Shown here piece by piece: positions 1 through 9,439 of a stretch of DNA of 36,192 nucleotides. The position numbers and the translations under genes were made by a program. The stretch is from Cylindrotheca closterium. Its lineage: Eukaryota; Bacillariophyta; Bacillariophyceae; Bacillariales; Bacillariaceae. Where the stretch lies: positions 1 through 36,192 of the forward strand of contig CAKOGP040000757.1 in the NCBI GenBank assembly GCA_933822405.4. The letters run 5' to 3'. A model generated the notes under the pieces. The model made no database searches. It saw only the letters and a program-made list of their open reading frames with translations, and was not told where the DNA came from. Within the stretch, counting starts at the first letter, position 1. Each line of letters opens with the position of its first letter.

Positions 1-1147
1 GTTCGATAAACTGATCGGACTTGGTGTTGCTGAGCAATGCTATTGTGACGGTCGTTCGACCGTCGTCAGTATGATGAAAGGAATCCAATGATTCGTTCTC
101 GAGCTTTCGTCTACGTTAGATAAAATATAAAATACCCACGCAATAATACTACCGCATAACGAGAAGGACGTCATTAAAACGTTTCGTTTCGACTCGATTG
201 ACTGCTCCAAAGCTAAAGTGTTCTTTTTCGCCGCGATACTGTAGGATATACTGTGAAGTGCATTATTTCTTTTTTAAAAGCAAGTATACTATACAGATTG
301 ATCAATAGACCATAGTATTTGAGCATCCTGGATGCATGTGGCCGACGGCAGCATTGTTCCCGTTTGAGCAGCAGAGCACCCCAATCGCCCAAAATGATGA
401 AGAAAAGCGTCGTCAGCCAAAAGGAGCCAGATACAGGATGTTCCGACCGAGGAGTACTGGATAAGAAGACCAGGTAATCTTGCCTGCAATCTCATCTATA
501 CTAGCAATCATCGCTTCTGACTAAGACAACGTTATGAGGCAGGACTCAGCCAAGATTCATCCATTCTGATCACCAACTTTGCGATCGTTGTCGTGACTGA
601 CCTGATTCCCTGATCCCATGGAATACTGTAGATACTGTAGAGGAGCTGGAATGTGTGACGCGTTGCCGTCTCCTTTTTTGCCTAACAACACCGTCCGAAT
701 GCTCTGTGGAGAGAACGATTTTTGGTGGGTTTTACAGGTGTGTCGTTATGTCGAGCAATCTTCTGATCGAGAATACTTCTCCACTGGCAACTCGTCATCC
801 ACTCAGTTTCGACGCGACTTCAAAATAAAAACAAGAAGGGTACCAGGGGGGTTGAGATCTCTAACATCTAACGCATTAGGAAAACGGGTCTTTTGGATAC
901 TTACGAGGAAGGATCTTCTGACAACTCGTCTGATCGAAGGTGGGGCAACTTTGGCACGATTTCAGGGCCAGGGCTCGGGTTTTGCGACTTTTGAGAGAGG
1001 AAGGACCGATGAGATATGAAGGGTGTAGGGATAGCATCAATTGAAAATATAGAATATACGTAATATTGTTATTATCATTGGTTCTATAGAGCGTATTGTT
1101 TGTAAGTCGGGGCAGCATGGAAAGAAGTGTGGTGAACAGCCGATGAT
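1..1147. other. Intergenic, no supported gene
   Basis: No open frame here has convincing protein character; the two longest (618-1019 plus, 876-1151 minus) overlap on opposite strands and resemble nothing. The stretch carries one degenerate copy of the repeat module seen between the first two genes: GTTGCCGTCTCC near 658 and TCTTCTGATCGAGA near 759. Another TCTTCTGA lies near 913. Confidence 0.6.
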
Positions 1148-1855
1148 TCATGCGTATGCTCGTCTGTCTGCACTCATTCCCATCAAGAAGCTTGCATTGA
1201 CAGAGCAGTGTTGGCTCATGATATGTACAGGATGAACCAATTCGTTATTGTAGACAAAGAAGTCTTCTTCTTCCAAAGTATTCTGCCAAATCATACCTTC
1301 GGATGCGAATTCGAGGTAGTTTCGCTGCATACTTTCCTCTTCCTCTTTAGCGTTTGTCCAGATCGCTTGCTTCATATCCTCCGAGTAGGCGTTGCGACTG
1401 GGAATGGGATGGACTACCACGTAGTTGTCAAAGGATACAGACGTGGCAGTGGAGGTTGAGTTCTCTGATAGCGAGAGCGACCTTTGTCGTTGCAGAGGAG
1501 CAAATGCTGAAGGGCCATGATTCTCGTCTTCACCATCACTACCCTTGAGCGGCTGGAACTGGATTTCGACAGGCCGACCTCCTAGTCTTCGCAATTGTCT
1601 TTGCTTCGGACTTCCTTTGGACGATTGGGTCGTATCTATCGTGGTTCCGATGGAACAAGTCTCGTCGGAAAACGAAGTACTATCTGCTGATGTTGAACTA
1701 CTCGAATCCACCACTCCCAACTTATGGAGGTAGCGAGATCGGATTCTCTTGGACGCTTGGTCATTGCTTCGCTTGAATGACATCAGTCTTGTGCGTGGAG
1801 CTGGAGATGATTCAGTGACTGTGGTGGGTCCTGCTGTTTTGTTTAGAAGCATCAT
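1148..1855 (-). CDS. Diatom-type RYLxKLG/ELVHPVH family protein, copy 1 (235 aa)
   Basis: Function unknown. The protein opens MMLLNKT and has a basic, Ser-rich N-terminus, the box RYLHKLG (41-47), a Ser/Thr-rich disordered middle with basic phosphosite-like RQRSLSLS (123-130), then a conserved C-terminal half: SVSFDNYVVVHPIP (139-152), QAIW (163-166), an acidic helix and RNYLEF (178-183), ELVHPVH (205-211) and FLMGM (223-227). It has no signal peptide or membrane segment, so it is probably soluble. It is closely related to the next minus-strand gene (2861-3538) and more distantly to 4486-5154, giving a head-to-tail array of three. V-x-F followed three residues later by V-x-V-H matches the spacing of the RVxF-phi-phi element by which PPP1R15-type subunits bind protein phosphatase 1; that role is inference only. 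Confidence 0.85.
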   Translation of the reverse strand: MMLLNKTAGPTTVTESSPAPRTRLMSFKRSNDQASKRIRSRYLHKLGVVDSSSSTSADSTSFSDETCSIGTTIDTTQSSKGSPKQRQLRRLGGRPVEIQFQPLKGSDGEDENHGPSAFAPLQRQRSLSLSENSTSTATSVSFDNYVVVHPIPSRNAYSEDMKQAIWTNAKEEEESMQRNYLEFASEGMIWQNTLEEEDFFVYNNELVHPVHIMSQHCSVNASFLMGMSADRRAYA

Positions 1856-2860
1856 GTTTTTGGATATGGATTCTTTGGATTTTGATTTGGAATGTTTGTT
1901 TCGTTTGATAAAGTTTGGTGTTGTTTTTTATGGCACCAACATTGATCCCATGGATTATTGTCATTGATCATTCCAATTGCCGTCTCCTCTCAGCAACCCC
2001 CCAAGGCTTCGTTTGTGCGGTGCAAATATGTTTCTTTACTGTCAATAAACTTCTGATCAAGATCTGAGACGCAAATTGACTACTCCGATTACATGGAATG
2101 GATATCCTACAAAAACGAAAGAAAGAATTATGGTGGATTGCCGCCAGCATTACATCGCACCACTGCTCAAAGACATATCCATTGACTTGCTTCTATGCAT
2201 CCTATTCTTCTGATCAAGATCTTTTCTGGCGCAGTCGACATATGCAAAGACAAGTGTGCGTAGATAGTGGTGGCATCAAGTGAGAGATCTGATTCCTGAT
2301 ATACCGGTGTGCATGCTGGTATACGAAAAGGTGCCTGGAATGCTAGTACTGCATCAGCACTCGCCAATTCTTCTGATCAAGAGGGATTTGACTTTCCCGA
2401 TTTCGGCCAACATTGGAAGATCGACGATGAAAGATACCATACCAACCATAGTGTGAAGAAAGTAATAATGGCGAATTGCCGTCTCCATCCAACTACATCG
2501 CACCAATATAATTGACGAGTGCTTGAAAGACGTCTTCAGTGACTTGTGTATTATAATATTCATGTGGTACCTATGATAGATCTAGTATAAAATCTTCTGA
2601 TCAGGATAGATGGATCTTCTGATGAGACGCAGGTTCCGACTGACTCGATTTCTTTAGTGCGGTTGGATATACAGCTGCACGACTCGTGAGGTGCTGTGTC
2701 GAGAAATAAAGAGGAGGAATTGTATCAAGCAAAAGAATGGCAACTATCGTACAGCTCGTCGTGAGATTAGTGGAGTAGTGTATATTTAAAATGTTACAGC
2801 TGTTGGTACAGATCGTGTTGTATATCAGGAGTGGGTCGAGCCGATGATTGGTTCATTCAT
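1856..2860. repeat. Spacer with degenerate direct repeats (TTCTGATCAAGAT module)
   Basis: This spacer lies between two close paralogues. TTCTGATCA occurs at about 2051, 2208, 2371 and 2595, and TTCTGATGA at 2617. Upstream of several of these is a second shared block, AATTGCCGTCTCC (about 1976 and 2474) or ATTGCCGCCAGC (about 2137). The best pair is about 2120-2220 against 2457-2606: both read GAAAG(A/T)AATxATGG, then ATTGCCG, then ACATCGCACCA, a GACTTG block and finally TCTTCTGATCA. The copies are too diverged to be a young tandem array. Their position suggests duplicated 5'/3' flanks of the paralogues or a regulatory element. Confidence 0.6.
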
Positions 2861-3538
2861 TCACTCGTAGGCTCGTCTCGCACTCATTCCCATTAGGAAA
2901 TTTTGTTTCAGAGAGCAGTGGCGGTTCATGATATGTACAGGATGAACCAATTCGTTATTGTATTCAAAGAAATCTTCTTCTTCCAAAGTGTTCTGCCACT
3001 GCATGCCTTCGGATGCGAACTCTAGGTAATTTCGCATCACTTCTATTTCTGCTTCTTCTTGGTTTGTCCAGATTGCTTGTTTCATATCTTCCGAATAGGC
3101 GTCAAGATTAGGAATGGGATGGACCACCACGTATTGCTCGAAGGATACAGAAGAGGAAGTGGAGGTTTCAGATGCTAGCGAGAGTGTCCTTAGCATGTGA
3201 GGACCTGATAGGTCATTCTCATCTTCTCCATCACTGCCCTTCAGAGCTTCAAACTGGATTTCATCAGGCCGACTCGTCCTTCTCACATGTTTTCGCTCTG
3301 GACTTCCTTTGGTTTGTAGGGTATCCATCGACGCCGTGGTTTCCACCGAGAACTCATCATCGCATGACATGGAACCCGAACCTGAACTAGACGAATCAAC
3401 AACTCCCAATTTATGAAGGTAGCGCGATCGAATTCTCCTTGAAGCTTGGTCATTACTGCGCTTGAAAGACATCATTCTTGGACGTGACGGTGAGGAAAGG
3501 GTTGCCATGGTGGGTCTTGTTTCGTTGAGAAGCATCAT
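2861..3538 (-). CDS. Diatom-type RYLxKLG/ELVHPVH family protein, copy 2 (225 aa)
   Basis: Close paralogue of the gene at 1148-1855, with the same layout: MMLLNET start, MSFKRSNDQAS, RYLHKLG (39-45), Ser-rich linker with acidic patches, EIQFEALKGSDGEDEN (93-108), VSFEQYVVVHPIP (131-143), QAIWTN (154-159), RNYLEFASEGM (169-179), ELVHPVH (196-202), NFLMGM (213-218). The two differ mainly by substitutions and short indels in the disordered linker, while the C-terminal block is nearly unchanged; that is the pattern expected under purifying selection on the C-terminal module. The start is well fixed because both copies begin MMLLN. No known domain is recognised. The possible PP1-docking reading applies here as in copy 1 and is inference. 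Confidence 0.85.
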   Translation of the reverse strand: MMLLNETRPTMATLSSPSRPRMMSFKRSNDQASRRIRSRYLHKLGVVDSSSSGSGSMSCDDEFSVETTASMDTLQTKGSPERKHVRRTSRPDEIQFEALKGSDGEDENDLSGPHMLRTLSLASETSTSSSVSFEQYVVVHPIPNLDAYSEDMKQAIWTNQEEAEIEVMRNYLEFASEGMQWQNTLEEEDFFEYNNELVHPVHIMNRHCSLKQNFLMGMSARRAYE

Positions 3539-4485
3539 CTTTCTTTTGTGAGTTTTTGGAATTGTTCTGTTTTATGAAGTTCGGCCCTGCTTTTTTGTGA
3601 TGTAGTAAATTGAATGTCCCAAAATGTCAATCGATCAGCAGTTTTCCGCTCGGAATTGATATCTGGCATTACTTCGGTCAAAAAACAGTGTTTACATTTA
3701 TAAGGGCGAACTCAGAACTTCACTGACGACGAATTGGCTGCTTGTGATTCGTGAAGACTGCTTGAAAATACACGGCATTTTTCGCGGAATTACCTTGTTA
3801 ATTAAATGAACATGCCCTTTCCATTCGCTTGTCAGAAGTTGGACAAAGTTCTCGGAACTTCCGTAGGACAGAACTCGAAATTCTGATTGTTCTTTGATTT
3901 ACGAATAACAGCCGCCGAACCCTTCTGATTCCTGATTGATTCATTCATTCGTTCGTGCGTGTCTGATCGGCGAAGAGAATTTCGTATCTTTCAGACGCGT
4001 CTGTTGACTAGATCGACCAATAAAAATCGAAGCAGACAATCGTGCGTGCGTGCCGTTTCTGTGAGAGCATACTATGGATACCTTTCAGACAAGGGGACAC
4101 ACAATACTTACCTACTTACATTATTGGCACGATAGGTTGAGAACCCAGTAGCGTGAATGTTGCATTATTCATACCTGAAACGGTTACTCCGAACAAGATG
4201 CTGCATTGCTTCTACCTAATAGAATGCATAGGACTACCTGGTTGGTTTTCTGCATTCCCTAAAATTCTAAATGTTTTAAAAATGTTCATTGTCTATGCCC
4301 ACCATTCTCGATAGGTTGTGTAAGATGATGTCCCACACCATGATAAGTTCCCCTTGTTGTAAACCCAGGTTGCTTTCCCGTTTCCCAGTGTATCTGAGGT
4401 TGAATATAGATACATGTAGTATTAATAATGTACAAAATGTCCGGTTTCGTTCAACTTTCTCCGTTCCACAAGCTCCTGTTGTGGC
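3539..4485. other. Intergenic, no supported gene
   Basis: AT-rich spacer between paralogues 2 and 3. It has simple TTCATTCATTCGTTCGTGCGTG-like repetition around 3940-3960 and a related GTGCGTGCGTGCC near 4043. The one longer open frame (4289-4489) has no protein-like features. Confidence 0.5.
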
Positions 4486-5154
4486 TTAGACATCGGATTC
4501 CCGTTGAGCGTACATGGTCATCAAAAATTGACGTTGCATATTGCAAGTCTGTCCCTGAAAGTGTACAGGATGAACGAGTTCATTCTCGTAAAGAAGAAAC
4601 TCAGATTCTTCCGTGGCATTTTCCCAGTTCCATCCATCGGCTGCGTATTCCATGCAGTTTCGGTGGAACAGCTCTTCAAATTCTTCTTTTTGAATCCAAA
4701 GATCTTGTCGATTGTCATATTGATTTCGATCAGGAATGCAACGAATCGACACCAGTGTCTTGAAGGATACGCTTGGTGCGGTCAACGGCGCTGCTTTAGG
4801 TTTCGAATTTTTAGTTTTCAGAATCCCAATCACCTTCTCCTGAATCTTGTTACTTGTGTTTATTTGAGCTTTAGTCGGAGAAGAAGAACTACCGGCTAAC
4901 CCTAGCTTGGAAAGATAGCGATGCCTGATGTGACAAGAGGCTGAAGGAGACGAGCTAACAAGGGCTGGCTTTCGCAAGGCTGGAGAAGCTGGTCGTCTGA
5001 AAGTTTGTTTCGCTCCTGAATGCGAATGATTCTGTGATGTTTGCAAGCCAAGTTTTTCAGTCTTACCAGCACTCGTAGTTGCGCTATCCAGTGATTCATC
5101 GTCCGCTGATGCTTTTGGTGTATACTTCGAGGAATTGGCTGTGGAAACCCCCAT
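4486..5154 (-). CDS. Diatom-type RYLxKLG/ELVHPVH family protein, divergent copy 3 (222 aa)
   Basis: Third member of the local array. The first 70 residues are unrelated to the other two copies and rich in Ser, Ala and Lys. Conserved boxes then follow in the same order: RYLSKLG (79-85), a low-complexity linker ending in Lys-rich ILKTKNSKPK (111-120), SVSFKTLVSIRCIPDRNQY (128-146), DLW (151-153), HRNCMEYAADGWNWE (164-178), ENELVHPVH (190-198), QFLMTM (209-214). Because this copy is diverged, the residues shared by all three mark the core: RYLxKLG, V-S-F-x3-V-x-V/I, C/P-I-P, I/L-W, RN-x2-E-F/Y-A, ELVHPVH and FLM-x-M. The tandem location suggests old duplication with later loss of similarity outside the core. 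Function unknown. Confidence 0.82.
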   Translation of the reverse strand: MGVSTANSSKYTPKASADDESLDSATTSAGKTEKLGLQTSQNHSHSGAKQTFRRPASPALRKPALVSSSPSASCHIRHRYLSKLGLAGSSSSPTKAQINTSNKIQEKVIGILKTKNSKPKAAPLTAPSVSFKTLVSIRCIPDRNQYDNRQDLWIQKEEFEELFHRNCMEYAADGWNWENATEESEFLLYENELVHPVHFQGQTCNMQRQFLMTMYAQRESDV

Positions 5155-6149
5155 GGTTGAGAATGCTTATATGTTAGATCCTCTTCACCTGCATCTCAGA
5201 ATCGAAAATGTGACCGAATCTTGTATGGCAAACGGTTCGGTATTGGTGCAAAGTGTTTCGTGCAAATACAAATGTTAGTAGGAGTGTGACGAGTCGGTTT
5301 TTCAGTCTGATCGAGTCCTCGGTGTGTCTGATCTGTCTGATCAAATAAGATCAGTCAAAATAGAGCCTTGTGATTGGTTCAAAATAGGGTTCTTTCTTAC
5401 ACGGTCAGCGAGTGACTAAAATACGTAAAAAATAGTACCAATTCTGCGCAAACGTTGCAGTGAAAAATCCAAAATTCTCATGTTCGTTCGGTAGTAGATT
5501 GACACCTCAACCGACGTGTTCTGAATGTGTCCATGGATGATTCGACCATTTTTTGCTTCTCCGATTGGTTTCGATGCTCTGACGAATCCTGACAAATCCT
5601 GACGATATCCCAAAGTTGTCAAGTCAATGGATGATGTGGCGAGTAGTGATTGACGGCCAAGAGGCAAAAGCATCAAGGATTGCATTTTCAGCAGTTGGTT
5701 CATTTATTAATGCTTTTGCTTATTATCTGTACTCGTAATATGCTGCTACAGTACAGTAGTGCACTAGCTCCTAGTAGTACTACTACCACTAGACGAAAGA
5801 ATTGCTGCAACCATCAAGGCCACGTTGCAAAGCGATTTTTAGCTACACCGATTTAGCACCATCGATAGAATGAATAAATGGTGTCGTCATCAAGACTTGC
5901 TTTGGCATTCTACCAATTTAACAGAGCACCAATATAGTATGAGCTTTCCAGCAGTACTGTACGATTATTCTTGGTCCGATATAACCTTGTTTTGGGGGCT
6001 TGTGGTCCATTTCCCCCAAGATTGAAGCATAAGAGGGGGCGATTTGTCAATCTGTTATTTATAGAACGCACATCTAATATGAAATAGCGGATATCCCCTC
6101 TGTCCAAATTGCAGATCGCTTTGCATGGAACAAGGCATTGCCGTTGACA
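5155..6149. other. Intergenic, no supported gene
   Basis: Upstream of the minus-strand gene at 4486-5154 and of the plus-strand gene starting at 6150, so it probably holds both promoters. Clusters of TCTGATC occur near 5311-5345 (GTCTGATCTGTCTGATCAAATAAGATCAG-like). A 95-aa frame (5416-5703, minus) has no recognisable character and is not called. Confidence 0.45.
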
Positions 6150-9100
6150 ATGGCAACCTTTGAAGAGCCAATTGGCCCACTGGCTGATCTCGTAGGTATA
6201 AAGCTCGCTCATCCGTTGATGCGTCGAAGTCTGCCTCTTTCAGCCATGTCATCTTACGCTATCTTTCTGTTGTGAAAAACTTGATTGACCACCAATTGTA
6301 GTCCGAACTTTTGTATGTCGTTGCCCTTCATCAAGCTGAAATCGAATATAGAGAAGATGTTTCTGTGAATGCAGTGGATATCTCGCTATTCTTAATATCA
6401 AGATACGGTGTGCAATGTTCACCTGAAAATGTGGAAAACATCATTTTGAAAGATGTCGCAGGAAAGAAGAATGGCAACGTCCTCGTCACCCAACAAGGTG
6501 ATGCCAACCAAGGATCCCCTGAAACCAAACATGAATCAATGGCAGAAGACATGTCCATCTTTTTGCGTTCCAAGTTTGGGGTAACCATCCAGGCTGAGGA
6601 TCTGAAGAAGCTATTGGCGGATGAGAAGCTGACTCGGATCAAGGATGAGGAGATTCAAGCCGTGGAACAACCAAAGGACCAAGTTAAGAAGGACTCCAGT
6701 TCTTCCGAAGTCCAAAAGTCAGCAGACGAAAATGATGACATACAAAAAATGGATTTGATGGAGCTAGTGGCCATGCTAATGATACCTGAGTTCAGAAAGT
6801 TGCAGCTTTCGAAGAGTGAGGGTTCTGCCTATAAGTCTTCTGAGAGTTTTGATTTTGTCGTCAATACCATCATTCATGATTTGGCTAGCTTTGGTAGTTC
6901 GAAACAACCAAGTCTTGAGGTTACACCGTCAATGGTTCGGGACCTCTTTCTGCGCTATGGAGAAAATACCTTGGCCCAAGACAAGGAATTGATTGAAGAA
7001 ATGGTAAAGGCAGCAAGAACAGGCTTGGACGACAATGCCAAGGCCTTCTTGGACAGCAGTACTTTTACCAAGGCACTTACGCAGGATATTCAGCACTACA
7101 ATGTTGACTCGGAAGGATCTATTTCGACGAACTATGCCGATGTTTTTGGCAACCAAAATATCACAAAGGAAGCGGATGAAACAGGATTTGTATCCAAATC
7201 AACAGCGGAAACCATCGACTTGGTAGCCCACACCTACTTTTGCCGGATACAAATGATGCTGAACTGGTTGTTCTTTGTTTTTACTTACTTTGCATACATT
7301 TACGGTATGACTCCATCCTTCTCGAAGAATTGTGGAAGGTTCGAATTCATGTCGAGTTGGCCAGAGAACAAACCACAGGCTGGGTGCAATATTGCAAACA
7401 GTATCTTGGATTGGTTGATTATCTTTGGATTGAGTAAGTAACACGCACGCACACACACACACAAAAACACAATCACTTATGTTGTGGCAGCGCAAAAATG
7501 TGAAGAGATGTACTAACAAAATCCCACGATTGCAGTTTCTGTCGCTGGTATGCTCTTTGTTGGTCTTGGGTCCATTGGAAACAATCTCAAACAGCACCAC
7601 TTGGGACCATCTCTCTTTGCCATGGCGTTCCTGATCTTTCTGACAGTATACTTTCCGCTGACGTATGGCCTCGTCGTTCCGGGCAAAGAACCTTCCACTT
7701 TCATCAGACTGGTAGCACTAGCAATGGGATTCATGACAACACTTGCCCGGCTACGGCTGATGGCGATCGCCTGCTTGACGAGTGTAAATCCCTCAATAGT
7801 ACCTTTCACTTCGCTGAAGTCTGAAGCGGCGATCAAGAATTCTTCGGCACTGAAAGTTGGTAAGCTTCAAGAGAACGCATTTGCGGTTCACGAAAAGTTG
7901 ACGGAATCGAGCGCCATTCGGAGCTATTTTGGACAGGCGCTTTCCAATTTTTCCAAGCTAGATCCGCAATATAGAAAGCGCTTCAATGGGGATAAATGTC
8001 GACAAGACTTCATGTCTGGGAGAATCGTCAACGAAGATGGAATTTTCCTCAGTGGTCGACTCTTGTCTGGAAATTTGGCACAATTGCTTTTGTGTGTAGC
8101 CATTATGGGTTTCGGCGTCACTGCTACCCGATATGTGCGTGACAATTTTATTCCAATGGATGAGAGGGAGAATAAGGTGGCTGAAAGCCTTGAGGCGGTG
8201 ATATCACTTGCCGCAGATCAATCGTTAGTCCAAGAAGCTGTTGATCGAACGCTCAAGATTGTTGTTCTGTATGTGGTCCGAGTCCTATACTTTCTTGACA
8301 ATGCAGGCTTGTTGCGGCTCGATTGTATTCTTTTGTCAACCTTCCTGCAAACTTTTTGTGAGAGAGCATTCTATGATGACGAAGATGATGGTGATTTTGC
8401 ATGTTCCCTGTTCTCCAGTGCTCCGGAACAGCTTTGTGAGAGCCTTGACCCCATCTTTAGACCCACGACCCCTCTGGGCAAAGCGGTGGAGTTTGACGGT
8501 TTTGTATCTGTCATCAACACTACAAGTCTTGTCGATCCATTTGCCAAAGCAGTATCAGAGGCAATGTCTGGCAACATTGCATCCCAAATCAACATTCTTT
8601 ACCCACGGCACAGGGATATGGTAGTGGTACCGGTCGCAGTCGCAGCCGGAGTCGCGACACTCTGTTCACTAGTAATCACCATGCTCTTCCTTCTTTCCAT
8701 CACGGCGACTACTCTCAAGCTGAGAACTGGAGTCATTCAGTCTGTCTGTGATCCAAACATGAGACGGCTATACACACTCAATGCGAATAGTGGCAACCAA
8801 ATATTTGGAAGCATGTTTTGGGGGATCATCGCATCCAGTGTGCTAGTTGGTGGCATTGTTGGCTTTGTTGTGTTCATTTCCATGTGGCAAGTCACTGCGT
8901 ACTTGATGATGCAAGCGGTCGCACTGTGTATTGGCATCTCCGCTACCTTATTCTTCAAATGGTTAATCAAGAGGACCTGTCGCAGTAAGCTCTACCGAGG
9001 ATTCTATCGGAACAATCCGCTTCGTGCCAACCTTGCCGAGTTGGTGAATGAATCCTTCAATTTTGCCACCAGCATGGCATTTGCAGTCATTCGAATGTTC

Positions 9101-9439
9101 AAGTTACTCTTTCTGGCTGCTTTTTACGTAGGTCGGATCGATACCAAGTTTCTCGCCCCCTCCGCCAACAAGTTCCTCGGAGGCAAAGTGCACATTGACA
9201 TTTTCCCAGATTTTTTCATAGCTGACATTTTGTCTACCGAGGCACACCGCCATCCATACATGGAACGCTTGGGCACCATGTATCTGTACAAGCTCAAGTA
9301 TGGTGCAGAATTTGCGACGCGAGCTGGGTCTGCGTGGAGGCTCTTGTTTGTGACGGCGCTGATGCCATGGTTGCAAAAGTATCGCATAGCTTCCCGACGA
9401 ATGATCAAGGAAGAGTCAGGTAGCGTCCATTCCGCCTAA
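6150..9439 (+). CDS. Multi-pass membrane protein with STRA6-like C-terminus (spliced, 1025 aa)
   Basis: Proposed exons are 6150-6191, 6302-7433 and 7536-9439 (3078 nt). Exon 1 encodes MATFEEPIGPLADL and joins in phase 0 to SELLYVVALHQAEIEY; intron 2 splits an Ile codon and restores one frame to the end. The N-terminal 330 residues are soluble and hold a twice-repeated unit, DISLFLISRYGV (about 40-51) and DMSIFLRSKFGV (about 97-108), resembling EF-hand helices without clear Ca ligands. About eight to nine hydrophobic segments follow (near 334, 385, 417, 447, 573, 753, 818, 846 and 900). The end, YVGRID then DIFPDFFIADIL and EAHRHPYMERLGTMYL (about 922-975), resembles the C-terminal region of the STRA6/RBP receptor family as I recall it; retinoid transport is not implied. 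Intron 2 is very secure; the 42-nt first exon is inferred from splice sites and reading frame. Confidence 0.75.
6192..6301 (+). other. Intron 1 (110 nt) of the STRA6-like gene, inferred
   Basis: Donor GTAGGT at 6192 and acceptor TTGTAG ending at 6301. A branch-like TTGATTGACC lies about 20 nt before the acceptor. Removing it joins exon 1 to exon 2 in phase 0. The next exon has no in-frame ATG until about residue 93 of the spliced protein, so an upstream exon is needed to include the conserved N-terminus. Confidence 0.6.
7434..7535 (+). other. Intron 2 (102 nt) of the STRA6-like gene
   Basis: Donor GTAAGT at 7434 and acceptor GATTGCAG ending at 7535, with a consensus branch site TACTAAC at about 7511-7517. 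A CA dinucleotide repeat sits just after the donor (about 7443-7462). Splicing joins two long open frames in the middle of a transmembrane helix. Confidence 0.93.

Noticed and set aside
618..1019. 133-aa plus-strand frame
   Set aside because: No domain or compositional sign of a protein; overlaps a frame on the other strand and contains a copy of the spacer repeat.
1208..1967. Several plus-strand frames opposite the first family gene
   Set aside because: They are antisense shadows of the conserved minus-strand gene.
5416..5703. 95-aa minus-strand frame, possible small gene
   Set aside because: No signal peptide, motif or sensible promoter; length is compatible with chance in this base composition.
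6311..7441. Taking exon 2 of the STRA6-like gene as a separate 376-aa protein
   Set aside because: The frame begins at TTG and ends inside a canonical intron with TACTAAC branch site; splicing restores one long frame.
7443..7462. CA repeat as a regulatory element
   Set aside because: Simple intronic microsatellite; nothing beyond that is supported.
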